Below, one piece after another: positions 1-7,839 of a stretch of 50,938 nucleotides of DNA. Both the position numbers and the translations under genes were made by a program. Under the pieces are notes generated by a model. That model did not search any database. It had not been told where the DNA came from and saw only the letters and a list, made by a program, of their open reading frames with translations. Numbering within the stretch: position 1 is the stretch's first letter; each line of letters begins with the position of its first letter. This stretch comes from Methanobacteriota archaeon. Its GTDB lineage: Archaea > Thermoplasmatota > Poseidoniia > Poseidoniales > Thalassarchaeaceae. The DNA is taken from positions 1-50,938 of the forward strand of contig PSPX01000008.1 of the NCBI GenBank assembly GCA_004195715.1. The letters run 5' to 3'.

Positions 1-1
1 A

Positions 2-343
2 TCACAGGCTCTGATAGCAGCGGGGGAATTGGCCGATATTGAAATTAATGCCACCGTAATAGATATGCACACACTAAAACCGTTGGACACGGGGCTAATC
101 AACTCGATGGCGATGTCATGCGGGTGCTTCGTAACTGCTGAAGACCACTCAGTGATAGGGGGCCTAGGAGGGGCAGTAGCCGAACATCTGTCGACCGGAA
201 TAACTGCCCCACTGGAAATGGTTGGAGTCAGAGATGAATTTGGTCAGAGTGGCGGGTCCTCTGAGTTAATGTCGAGAATGGGTTTGACATCAGAGGACAT
301 CAAAAACTCCGCTCTCAAGGCCATCAGTAGGAAAACAGGCTGA
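2..343 (+). CDS. Transketolase, C-terminal subunit (partial, 5' end outside window)
   Basis: This is the last ~113 residues of a transketolase C-terminal (split-type) subunit. Transketolase moves two-carbon ketol units in the non-oxidative pentose phosphate pathway. The reading frame is open to the left edge, so the start lies outside the window. The visible part is the C-terminal transketolase domain: the VIDMHTLKPLD stretch, the conserved TAEDH followed by GGLGGAVAEHL, and GVRDEFGQSG. Archaea commonly encode the enzyme as two polypeptides, with this half after the thiamine-binding half; that partner would lie to the left. The fold assignment is secure. The split organisation is inferred, because upstream sequence is not visible. 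Confidence 0.88.
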   Translation, partial: SQALIAAGELADIEINATVIDMHTLKPLDTGLINSMAMSCGCFVTAEDHSVIGGLGGAVAEHLSTGITAPLEMVGVRDEFGQSGGSSELMSRMGLTSEDIKNSALKAISRKTG

Positions 344-394
344 TTCACCACGCCATAGCGTTTGATTCATGAACAATAGTGTCCGGCGAACACC

Positions 395-1246
395 ATGAGC
401 GATGCCGAGAGGGTCAAAGGTCTACTTGATGGGAGCATGGATCCTACTGAGTTAGAAGACGATGCTGAGCTGTACATCCTAGCGGAGAGAATCTATGGCA
501 GAGAGGCATTGGATGAGATGGGCGTTGCTGCTCCGATGAGGCCACCTGAAGTTGATCCTACTAATCACTCGAACGGAAACAATCTGGAAGTCGAACTCCC
601 AGATATTTCAGAATTAGATGAGATACCCGAACAGTCGTCCAAGGAATCTTCACGTAGTCGCATCATGCTGATGGCAGGTCTAGTCGGATTGATTCTGGTG
701 AGTGTTAACGTGTCAATAGGAATTGGACAGTACCTAGCACTGTGTGAAGACCAGATAGAGGCCCCCCCGCTGAGCTTTACAACATTATCGAACTGGCATA
801 ATGATACAATTCACATTACGTGGACAGTTGCCAATCTGAATGCCACCATAAATTACAGCGTTTATTGGTCGATGTCGCAAAATGGATCATCCGAATTCGT
901 AGATGACGACTGGTTCAATTGGACCGGATCAAGTAATCTGATACACTCAGAGAATCGAGCTGCATCGACACCACCGGGGTGTTATATCTCTACACTATAC
1001 TCTGAAGGAATTGAAATTTCTCAATCTAATGGTTGCACTGAAAATTCTTCTACAACATCCATACTGGCTGTAATTTCTGAAGTTCCTGCGCAGTGCGAGG
1101 ATAACACACGATTGCTTTGGGACAAGGTTGACGAATACGAATCCGTAGACTCGTGGGCACCGGCAGGGACCGGTGGATTGCTCGATGGTGCTCTTCTAAT
1201 GTTGTTTGGAATGATTACTCTTCGCAGCGCATTTCGGAAGAAGTGA
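395..1246 (+). CDS. Predicted two-TM membrane protein with a glycosylatable outer domain
   Basis: Unrecognised 283-residue protein. Residues 1-88 are hydrophilic and acidic, with no signal peptide. A hydrophobic segment at about 90-112 follows the basic run SSRSRI. The region from about 113 to 260 is polar and Asn/Ser/Thr-rich, with four cysteines (LCED, GCYI, GCTE, QCED) that could form two disulfides and at least six N-x-S/T sequons. A second hydrophobic segment lies at about 262-278, and the end is basic (RSAFRKK). The predicted topology is N-terminus in, domain out, C-terminus in. It ends with TGA directly abutting the stop of proS on the other strand. Function unknown; a surface or envelope protein is inferred from topology and sequons only. 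Confidence 0.72.
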   Translation: MSDAERVKGLLDGSMDPTELEDDAELYILAERIYGREALDEMGVAAPMRPPEVDPTNHSNGNNLEVELPDISELDEIPEQSSKESSRSRIMLMAGLVGLILVSVNVSIGIGQYLALCEDQIEAPPLSFTTLSNWHNDTIHITWTVANLNATINYSVYWSMSQNGSSEFVDDDWFNWTGSSNLIHSENRAASTPPGCYISTLYSEGIEISQSNGCTENSSTTSILAVISEVPAQCEDNTRLLWDKVDEYESVDSWAPAGTGGLLDGALLMLFGMITLRSAFRKK

Positions 1247-2767
1247 TTAGTACATTCTAGCAAGATGTTGCCTTCGGTTCGTAGGCTTTCCTGTTACTGC
1301 ACAATCTACTGGTTCGTCATACGCGGTGACGCAATCGCCGAGCAGGGTCAGTCCTGTGGTCTTCTCAAGTACCTCAGCATCAGCATCATTGCCATCGAAA
1401 GCCAGTTCATAGACGATACCGTCTTCTACGGGAGATTGGAGATGCCAACCAGTTTCATTGTGCATTAGTCCGGGGAATGGATGAATCATATCAGAAGCAT
1501 AACTGTGAGAGCGAGCTCGTAGTTCATCTGACACAGAATCAAGCAATTGAGTCATAGTCTGGGTAATCCCGTCTAATGGAATTTCGCTCTTACCTCCAGT
1601 GCGTAGAGTAACGACACAGTTGCCTGAGGCTAGATCTCTAGGGCCAATCTCGAGACGCACAGGAACGCCTTTGATCTCCCAATCGTAGTGCTTGGCTCCA
1701 GGACGAAGGTCTCTGTCATCGAGATGTACTCTGAATCCGCTCTCGGACAAGTGTGTTGCCAGTTGAGATACACGCGGCATTACATTAGCATCAGAATGTG
1801 CTGCGACAGGCATGATTACAACTTGGATTGGTGCTATAGAAGGTGGTAAAATCAGACCATTATCATCTCCGTGCATACCGACAACCGCTCCAAGCAGACG
1901 CTCGGACATCCCAAATGTCGTCTGATGGCAGTATCTGGTCGAACCATCTCCGTCTTCATAAGACAAATCGAATGCACGTGCCCACTGATCACGATAGTGA
2001 TGATACGTGGCGACCTGTAGAGTTCGGCCATTGGGCATCACTGCATCTACAGCAGTAGAGTACCAAGCCCCGGGAAACGTATCCCATATGGGTCGCTTGG
2101 AAACTATTGCGGGAAAGCACAACTCATGTAACAGTCTCTGGACAATCTCAGCGTCCTCAGCAATCTGCTCTGTAGCTCCCTGCTCATCTGCATGAACTGT
2201 GTGGGCTTCGAAGAAGTGTATCTCGCGGACTCTAATGAATGACCTAGTCTGCTTGGTTTCGTAACGGAAGGTGTTTACTATCTGGAATGTTTTCAGTGGT
2301 AAATCTGCATGGCTCCGAACCCACAAAGAGAACATTGTATACATCGGAGTCTCAGATGTCGGCCGGAGGAACATTGGCACCTCCAGTTCATTATTCCCTC
2401 CGTGCTTAACCCAGTACACCTCCTTCTCGAAACCACTCTCTTCTTCTCCCATCCTCAACTCAGAGGGGTCAACACCTGCATCCCTAGCTGCTTTGAGCAT
2501 CGATACCAACTGATTCTCCTTGTCCAAGAGATCCTCAGGTACGAGCAGGGGAAAATTATACTCCTCGTGGCCTGTTCGACTCATTTGAGATCTTGTAAGT
2601 GCATCTATGAGAGACATTGTCTTCCACCCATAGGGCTTCCATACATCCATGCCCTTGATGGGGTATCTCTTGTCAACTAAATCTGCAATCTCGACTATGG
2701 CAGGATACCATGAGTTGAAATCGGACTTGGGGGGAATTCCCCTCTTGGCCTTTCCCGGACCTCCCAT
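1247..2767 (-). CDS. proS: Prolyl-tRNA synthetase (archaeal/eukaryotic type)
   Basis: Charges tRNA-Pro with proline in the cytoplasm. The 506-residue protein is a class II synthetase of the archaeal/eukaryotic type, without the bacterial editing insertion. Visible landmarks are the N-terminal KSDFNSWY and DVWKPYGW, LRPTSETPMY (proline-site loop), NTFRYETKQTRSFIRVREIHF (motif 2 region, shown in part), the anticodon-binding domain starting around IAPIQVVIMP, and an aromatic C-terminus. I chose the ATG at 2767 (MGGPGKAKRG) because the open frame upstream has no family similarity and would run into coaBC. It follows coaBC in the same direction with a 49-nt gap, and its stop abuts the stop of the convergent membrane protein gene. 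Confidence 0.95.
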   Translation of the reverse strand: MGGPGKAKRGIPPKSDFNSWYPAIVEIADLVDKRYPIKGMDVWKPYGWKTMSLIDALTRSQMSRTGHEEYNFPLLVPEDLLDKENQLVSMLKAARDAGVDPSELRMGEEESGFEKEVYWVKHGGNNELEVPMFLRPTSETPMYTMFSLWVRSHADLPLKTFQIVNTFRYETKQTRSFIRVREIHFFEAHTVHADEQGATEQIAEDAEIVQRLLHELCFPAIVSKRPIWDTFPGAWYSTAVDAVMPNGRTLQVATYHHYRDQWARAFDLSYEDGDGSTRYCHQTTFGMSERLLGAVVGMHGDDNGLILPPSIAPIQVVIMPVAAHSDANVMPRVSQLATHLSESGFRVHLDDRDLRPGAKHYDWEIKGVPVRLEIGPRDLASGNCVVTLRTGGKSEIPLDGITQTMTQLLDSVSDELRARSHSYASDMIHPFPGLMHNETGWHLQSPVEDGIVYELAFDGNDADAEVLEKTTGLTLLGDCVTAYDEPVDCAVTGKPTNRRQHLARMY

Positions 2768-2816
2768 GGTTACTCGTCCTTCATGTGCGCTGCTTGAATG
2801 TGACGCAGGGGCGCCA

Positions 2817-4010
2817 TCAAGAATCGTGCAATAGTGACTCCACGGCCTCACATAGATCGGCGTCGTCACGCATTACCAGTACGGTGCCGTCTGGTAGTAC
2901 GATGCGGCCTCGAGGGGAGTCTTGATCATGCACCTCCTCCTTCAGATTAGCCACTACAGCATCGACTCCATAACGCTCAATTTGTTGCCTCGCTCTATCG
3001 ATTAAAACTTCCACGGAAACCCCCGTCTCCAGTTTGAAACCTATTCTCCTAGCACCGCTAACGAATGGTGCAATCTCGGAGATATGCTTAGGTCCCTCGG
3101 TCAATGAGATATCCCATGATTTATCGCCGCTGGGCTTCTTCTCACTCAGAGGCTCGGTGAAGTAATCCAACACGGCTGCTGAGTATATCCAAGCATCGGG
3201 CTTTGGATCGGATGAAGCAACCTCCAAGGATACAGCCAGCATTTCATCCGGAGAGCCGCCCCTTCGTACGTCGGGTAATGTGAATTCTGGTGCTACTGAA
3301 GTTTTTCCGGCTATGCAAATCACTCTGTGCCCCATTCTGTGGAGATATTGTGCAATGGTCCATCCAGTAGATCCTGACGAAGCATTCTGAATAGCCCTCA
3401 CTGCATCGATTGGAGCTCGGTTGGCCCCTAGGGTAATCGCAACAACCTTCCTGTCGGGCAACTCTGAATTTACTAAATTGCATAACTCAGCTACGATAGA
3501 AACAGCATCTGGTTGCTTTCTTCGACCTTCCTGTGGTTCTTCGAACATAACTGCACTTCCCTCATCACGTAGGGCAGCAATATGTTCCGAAGTTACTGGG
3601 TCATCGAACAGGTCAGAATGCATTGAGGGTACGAATAGCATTGGAGTCTCGTTACCGCGGGCTGCAGAAAGAGCCATTGTTGCAGGAGAGTCGATGAGTC
3701 CGTGAATATGTTTTGAAATGGTGTTCCTCGTGGCTGGAGCAACTAGTATTGCATCATAATCATCTAATTGCGCCATCTTATGATCCCATCCAGTCAAAGC
3801 CGTGGTTCCCGAAGCCCATGACAATGCCAGTGGAGTGATGATCTTCTCAGCCTCACTGGTCATGAGGATACTGAGTACTGCTCCATGGCGTCTCAGCTCC
3901 CTCGATAGCCTCACAGATTCCACTGCTGCAATGCCACCAGTGACAACAAGTAATACTCGATGATTTGCAAGGCTACAGCCACGAGATTCTACATCGGCGT
4001 CGTCGACCAT
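2817..4010 (-). CDS. coaBC: Bifunctional phosphopantothenoylcysteine decarboxylase / phosphopantothenate-cysteine ligase
   Basis: Coenzyme A synthesis: ligates cysteine to phosphopantothenate and decarboxylates the product. The 397-residue protein has an N-terminal flavoprotein (CoaC) half with VTGGIAAVESVRLSREL and DAILVAPATRNT, and a CoaB half with LGANRAPIDAVRAIQNASSG and KKPSGDK. The bacterial active-site motif PxMNxxMW reads PSMHSDLF here, and the bacterial Cys-containing lid is replaced by an EEPQEGRRK stretch. Replacements of this kind are usual in archaeal CoaBC, so I do not read them as loss of function. The start at ATG 4010 (MVDDADVES) is preferred over an upstream extension with no similarity. 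It heads a pair with proS and is divergent from a membrane protein at 4085. Confidence 0.93.
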   Translation of the reverse strand: MVDDADVESRGCSLANHRVLLVVTGGIAAVESVRLSRELRRHGAVLSILMTSEAEKIITPLALSWASGTTALTGWDHKMAQLDDYDAILVAPATRNTISKHIHGLIDSPATMALSAARGNETPMLFVPSMHSDLFDDPVTSEHIAALRDEGSAVMFEEPQEGRRKQPDAVSIVAELCNLVNSELPDRKVVAITLGANRAPIDAVRAIQNASSGSTGWTIAQYLHRMGHRVICIAGKTSVAPEFTLPDVRRGGSPDEMLAVSLEVASSDPKPDAWIYSAAVLDYFTEPLSEKKPSGDKSWDISLTEGPKHISEIAPFVSGARRIGFKLETGVSVEVLIDRARQQIERYGVDAVVANLKEEVHDQDSPRGRIVLPDGTVLVMRDDADLCEAVESLLHDS

Positions 4011-4084
4011 GTATATGCGAGAGCACGGGGCTTCATGAGTGCGTCGACAAAGGAAAAGTATTCTTTGCGAGGGGTAATCGGGAC

Positions 4085-4642
4085 ATGGGGCCTGGTAGGA
4101 TGGAGTTGCTGCACAGGCATCTAACAAGGTTCATCGCAATCGATGTAGTGTTGTTGATACTGCTGTTGACTACAATGGGTAATTCGGGGTCGGCCTCAAT
4201 ATTCGTGTTCTATATGCTTCTTGGCTTGGTACTGATACCATTGGGCATAGTTTCGGTAATCTCTATGCTAAGACGTAGCCCTAGTGGTATTAATCTAGGA
4301 ATAGCCAGCCTTGGATTCACTGGTGCTGCATTTTTGTTGCTTGGAGTATTAGGTGGTATTAGCTATCTAACAGGAGGGAGTACGGAAATTCTACTTCCAG
4401 TAGTTCTAATCCTACTGGGTACCTCTACACTGAAGAAGATACCAACAATGAAGAATCCATCATATGATTTGTGGTACAGAGGGGAAAATAGTTCTCAACA
4501 TTCTAGAAATGAATTTGAACAAGAGGTCTTAGCAACTTGTCCATCATGTCATAGCGTTTTGGCGGTATTTCCCAATCAATTATCAATTAACGACATATGT
4601 CCGAATTGCAATGAAGGGTTGGTATATTCTGAAGAGGAGTAA
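4085..4642 (+). CDS. Multi-TM membrane protein with C-terminal zinc ribbon
   Basis: Unrecognised protein of about 185 residues. The first ~110 residues carry three to four hydrophobic helices (FIAIDVVLLILLL, IFVFYMLLGLVLIPLG, FTGAAFLLLGVLGG, LLPVVLILLG). A soluble tail follows, with a four-cysteine zinc ribbon: CPSC, 16 residues, CPNC, then an acidic end (EEE). ATG 4085 (MGPGRMELLH) or 4100 (MELLHRH) are the likely starts; a longer frame back to 3965 would overlap coaBC on the other strand and looks non-coding. The stop abuts the thiolase stop exactly (TAATCA). A membrane-anchored nucleic-acid- or protein-binding zinc domain is possible, but no function can be assigned. Confidence 0.7.
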   Translation: MGPGRMELLHRHLTRFIAIDVVLLILLLTTMGNSGSASIFVFYMLLGLVLIPLGIVSVISMLRRSPSGINLGIASLGFTGAAFLLLGVLGGISYLTGGSTEILLPVVLILLGTSTLKKIPTMKNPSYDLWYRGENSSQHSRNEFEQEVLATCPSCHSVLAVFPNQLSINDICPNCNEGLVYSEEE

Positions 4643-5776
4643 TCATGGGGTTTCCAAAGCGATAGCTATCCCCATACCTCCTCCTATGCACATCGTGGCA
4701 ATTGCCCTTTTGGAATTTGTTCGTCTGAGGAGAGATGCTGCTTTCCCAGTAATTCTCACCCCTGAAGCACCTAAAGGATGTCCTAGCGCTATGGCACCAC
4801 CATCAATATTGATCTTTGATGCCTCCAGCCCCAACTCTGAGATTACAGCTAGACTCTGAGAAGAGAACGCTTCATTTAATTCGTATAAATCAATAGATTC
4901 ACTGTCCCATCCAGTTCTCTCCAATACCTTCCTAGTGGCTTCAACGGGCCCGATGCCCATAATCCCCGGCGGACATCCACTCACTGCACCCGAAACAATT
5001 CTCGCCATAGGATTGAGTCCTCTTTCAGAAGCAAATTCCTCGCTACAGACAATCATAGCAACCGCACCGTCCGTGAGTGGAGATGATGTTGCAGCGGTAA
5101 CCGTACCGTTTTCGGAAAATACTGGCTTTAGTCCGGACATTGCATCTAAGGTTGAGTCTGACCTAATGCAACCATCCACTTCGATGATTGTTTCTCCGTC
5201 AATTACCGGAATAATTTCATCATTGAATCTACCTTCCTCAAAAGCAGTTGTAGCTTTGATATGAGATTCTAGTGCGAAAATTTGCTGTTCTGCTCGTCCT
5301 ATCTCCCAATCATCTGCAATGTTCTCTGCTGTTTGACCCATGGTGACGTATGCTTCTGGCCAACCGAGTTCAAGACCAGGGTGGGGGCTCCAATTGAATC
5401 CCCTACGCTTTACCCTACTCATTGATTCAACGCCCGCACACAAGTAACAATCGCCCCAACCCGATTCGATATTTGCTGCGGCTGACAACACGGCCTGCAT
5501 TGAAGATCCACACAGTCTGTTGAAGGTCATTCCTGGCACACTGTCGGGCAAACCTGCTAGGAAAGTGACCAGTCTACCTATGTTGTATCCCTGTTCGGCC
5601 TCTGGATAACCGCATCCCATCATAAGGTCGTCAAAATCGGCTGCATCGATATCGTTCCTGGCGATTAAACCCTTGACTATCTGACTAGCCATGTCATCTG
5701 GACGGAGTCCGCGCAACTCCCCCTTGTGAGCCCTGTGAAAGGGAGAGCGGGCCCAATCCACGATTACTGCTTTCAC
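4643..5776 (-). CDS. Thiolase (acetyl-CoA C-acyltransferase family)
   Basis: Condenses or cleaves acyl-CoA thioesters. The 377-residue protein has the complete thiolase catalytic set: nucleophile Cys89 in NRLCGSS, His333 in GGAIALGHPLGASG, and Cys363 in MCIGGGMG. The thiolase-typical NEAF motif (YELNEAFSSQ) is present. It could be a degradative FadA-type beta-ketothiolase or an acetoacetyl-CoA thiolase feeding mevalonate synthesis; sequence alone does not decide. It starts with GTG at 5776, where translation immediately gives the conserved KAVIVDWARSPF. An AT-rich candidate promoter (ACAAATAACC, 5797-5806) lies about 25-30 nt upstream of the start, opposite kptA. Confidence 0.93.
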   Translation of the reverse strand: MKAVIVDWARSPFHRAHKGELRGLRPDDMASQIVKGLIARNDIDAADFDDLMMGCGYPEAEQGYNIGRLVTFLAGLPDSVPGMTFNRLCGSSMQAVLSAAANIESGWGDCYLCAGVESMSRVKRRGFNWSPHPGLELGWPEAYVTMGQTAENIADDWEIGRAEQQIFALESHIKATTAFEEGRFNDEIIPVIDGETIIEVDGCIRSDSTLDAMSGLKPVFSENGTVTAATSSPLTDGAVAMIVCSEEFASERGLNPMARIVSGAVSGCPPGIMGIGPVEATRKVLERTGWDSESIDLYELNEAFSSQSLAVISELGLEASKINIDGGAIALGHPLGASGVRITGKAASLLRRTNSKRAIATMCIGGGMGIAIALETP

Positions 5777-5882
5777 GGACTGACGGCTGAGTGTTCACAA
5801 ATAACCATTGACCAGTGAAGGATGATAGATAGCGCTCGACCGAGAGGTTCATGAGAGGTATTACTCTCGAAAATCTGATACT

Positions 5883-6572
5883 ATGATTAGAGAGTGTACC
5901 AATCACGGCTACTACGCCGATGACCACCTATGTCCTGCATGTAATTCTGAAGGGAAATTCATCATGAGAACGGGGGAGAGAGACAGTATGGCGAGACGTC
6001 TAGCACTGGTCCTCAGGCATGCACCAGAAAAGTTTAATCTGGAAATGGATATTAACGGCTGGATAGATGTCAAGGACATAGTCAAGCAGTTCAAGGGCTC
6101 GAATGAAAAGAGATACCACTGGCTCAGGCCTCATCACTTTCGAGCAATCTCAGAAACAGATCCAAAGGGCAGATATGAGGTCAGAGGGAACATGATTAGA
6201 GCCACATACGGGCACACATTAGAAATCGAGTTGGACTTACCAACTGATAACATCCCAGAGGCCCTGTATTATCCCTGCTCGCCGGATGAGTGCGACAATC
6301 TGCTAGAGTTGGGCGTGGAACCAAGTGGTCGCTCACATGTCCACTTATCGGCATCCATTCGCTCTGCGGCAGAGGCCGGACATGTTCATCACACACTTCC
6401 AACTCTGCTTGAGGTTGATACTGCTAGGATGGTTGCTGCGGGTGAGACCATATGGCATGCTGGCATTACCGTGTACCTAGCAGACAAAGCTCCAGCAGAG
6501 TACTTGTCAGTCGTTGCCAACGACCACCCTGAGTACGAATTGGCTAGGGTGCACTGGGACGAAGAGGAGTAA
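5883..6572 (+). CDS. kptA: Probable RNA 2'-phosphotransferase (Tpt1/KptA family)
   Basis: KptA/Tpt1 removes an internal 2'-phosphate from RNA using NAD+, giving ADP-ribose 1'',2''-cyclic phosphate; in eukaryotes it finishes tRNA splicing. The 229-residue protein starts with a small Cys/His knuckle (CTNH...CPAC, residues 5-20), then the KptA fold: LVLRHAP (catalytic Arg-His), DINGWIDVKDIV, IRATYGHT (conserved Arg), GRSHVHLSAS (conserved Arg and His) and VYLADKAPAEYLSVV. The usual LYHGT motif of the NAD site reads LYYPCS here, so the His-Gly-Thr is lost. Family membership is clear, but activity should be treated with caution. The stop abuts the stop of the zinc-ribbon gene (TAATCA). Confidence 0.9.
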   Translation: MIRECTNHGYYADDHLCPACNSEGKFIMRTGERDSMARRLALVLRHAPEKFNLEMDINGWIDVKDIVKQFKGSNEKRYHWLRPHHFRAISETDPKGRYEVRGNMIRATYGHTLEIELDLPTDNIPEALYYPCSPDECDNLLELGVEPSGRSHVHLSASIRSAAEAGHVHHTLPTLLEVDTARMVAAGETIWHAGITVYLADKAPAEYLSVVANDHPEYELARVHWDEEE

Positions 6573-6956
6573 TCAGCGGTACTCACCGCATGCTGGACAG
6601 AAGTCCAAATCCTCGCTAACAGTAGCTTCGCAGTTCTTACAAACTGAATCGTTTGATACTGCAGTGGTAGTGACACTCTCATCCTCGACCAACCTTACTG
6701 AAGAGTCTCTTTCGGCAAAAGGAGGAGGTATATCGCCTCCATCTACTGTGATAATCTGTCTGTATTGAATTGCAAGTTGAATGGCCGATTCAATTTGCTT
6801 GGTGGCTCTGCTTCTCTCAGTTGGGTCCTCAATCTGCTCAACGATAGTTAACCTAGCCTGCAACCATCTCTGGAACTGTTCTATTGCCTTACCGTCATCC
6901 ACATAGCCCTCACGGGGGCTCCCGTCATAAACTACGGGAGAGGCTAAGTCATGCAC
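6573..6956 (-). CDS. Small zinc-ribbon protein of unknown function
   Basis: A 127-residue protein I do not recognise. Residues ~20-75 are a predicted helical region rich in Gln, Glu and Arg (FQRWLQARLTIVEQI, RATKQIESAIQLAIQYRQ). A Pro-rich linker follows (GGDIPPPFAE), then a C-terminal zinc ribbon C-x2-C-x10-C-x2-C (CKNC...CPAC) and a short GEYR tail. It is transcribed divergently from isopentenyl phosphate kinase; the alternative upstream starts of that gene would overlap this one by a few bases. Zinc ribbons of this size often mediate protein or nucleic acid contact; nothing more specific can be said. Confidence 0.7.
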   Translation of the reverse strand: MHDLASPVVYDGSPREGYVDDGKAIEQFQRWLQARLTIVEQIEDPTERSRATKQIESAIQLAIQYRQIITVDGGDIPPPFAERDSSVRLVEDESVTTTAVSNDSVCKNCEATVSEDLDFCPACGEYR

Positions 6957-6977
6957 CTCATGGCAACAATGAGTAAT

Positions 6978-7769
6978 ATGCCCAGAGTCATAGTGAAACT
7001 TGGTGGAGGACTCATAACCGACAAGTCGCTATACAGACAGGTCAGATTGGACCGCGTTGATGCAGTATCTGCTGTCATTAGGGAACTGAAGGATTCTGGA
7101 TACTCTGTAATCATCGTCCACGGAGCGGGTTCCTTCGGACACTTAGAAGCAAGGAAATGGAAGCTATCAGAAGGCTACAACCGAGATATCTCCAAAGAGC
7201 AGGCGAATGCTGTAACTAGAGTTCGTTCAGACATGGACGACCTCAATGAATACATTGTGAAGTCCCTAATGAATGCCGGAGTTGAATGCGAAGTTATGCC
7301 GCCCCGAAAGTGGGCTACAGGAGTGGGTGTTGAGTTTCAAGGTGAATTGGATATGTTCGTTCGAGATCCAGCACTACCAGTTCCAATTACATTCGGCGAT
7401 GTGGTAGAAACATCGGACGATACCAGATTTGGCATCCTATCAGGAGACCACATCATGGTGCGTCTAGCATGCGAGATGCCTGATGTATCTGCATGCGTCT
7501 TCCTGTTAGGCGATGCGGATGGCCTCATGGACAGGCCGCCCGACGAGCCCGGTGCTGTGCTACTGCCTACATGGAAGTCGGACCAGAGTTTTTCGGAATC
7601 TCATAATCCGGATATTGATATAACGGGAGGAATTATGCTGAAGGTTCGTTGTGCATCCCTGATAGCCCGTGACGTAGAACATGTATGGCTGCTTGACGGA
7701 ACAGTTCCTAGAAGAATAATTGATATTGTATCGAGAGGAGATACAGTAGGAACTAGGATACTGCACTGA
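6978..7769 (+). CDS. ipk: Isopentenyl phosphate kinase
   Basis: Phosphorylates isopentenyl phosphate to isopentenyl diphosphate, the last ATP step of the archaeal mevalonate variants. The ~263-residue protein belongs to the amino acid kinase fold: VIVKLGGGLITDK at the N-terminus (phosphate-binding Gly-rich loop and Lys), HGAGSFGH with the His that marks IPK, and DADGLMDRPP and DITGGIMLK near the C-terminus. Four in-frame ATGs lie between 6951 and 6978. I chose 6978 (MPRVIVKL) because homologues begin right before this strand and it avoids overlap with the divergent zinc-ribbon gene. It is followed after ~70 nt by the IDI/prenyl synthase fusion gene, the next steps of the same pathway. Confidence 0.93.
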   Translation: MPRVIVKLGGGLITDKSLYRQVRLDRVDAVSAVIRELKDSGYSVIIVHGAGSFGHLEARKWKLSEGYNRDISKEQANAVTRVRSDMDDLNEYIVKSLMNAGVECEVMPPRKWATGVGVEFQGELDMFVRDPALPVPITFGDVVETSDDTRFGILSGDHIMVRLACEMPDVSACVFLLGDADGLMDRPPDEPGAVLLPTWKSDQSFSESHNPDIDITGGIMLKVRCASLIARDVEHVWLLDGTVPRRIIDIVSRGDTVGTRILH

Positions 7770-7807
7770 ACATATTAGCCCTAAGAGTGACTACAAAATA
7801 GCATTCC

Positions 7808-7818
7808 GATTATATGCG
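7808..7818 (+). promoter_or_regulatory. Candidate archaeal TATA box for the IDI-prenyl synthase gene
   Basis: GATTATATGCG lies 22-32 nt upstream of the ATG at 7840. That is the expected spacing of an archaeal TATA element for a leaderless or nearly leaderless transcript. It is the most convincing TATA-like sequence in the window. Confidence 0.5.
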
Positions 7819-7839
7819 AGCGTATTCTCGGCGTAATAG

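Noticed and set aside
2817-4010. CoaBC inactivated by loss of the PxMNxxMW Asn and the lid Cys
   Set aside because: The same substitutions (PxMH and an Arg/Lys-rich EG segment) are usual in archaeal CoaBC, so this is lineage-typical rather than decay.
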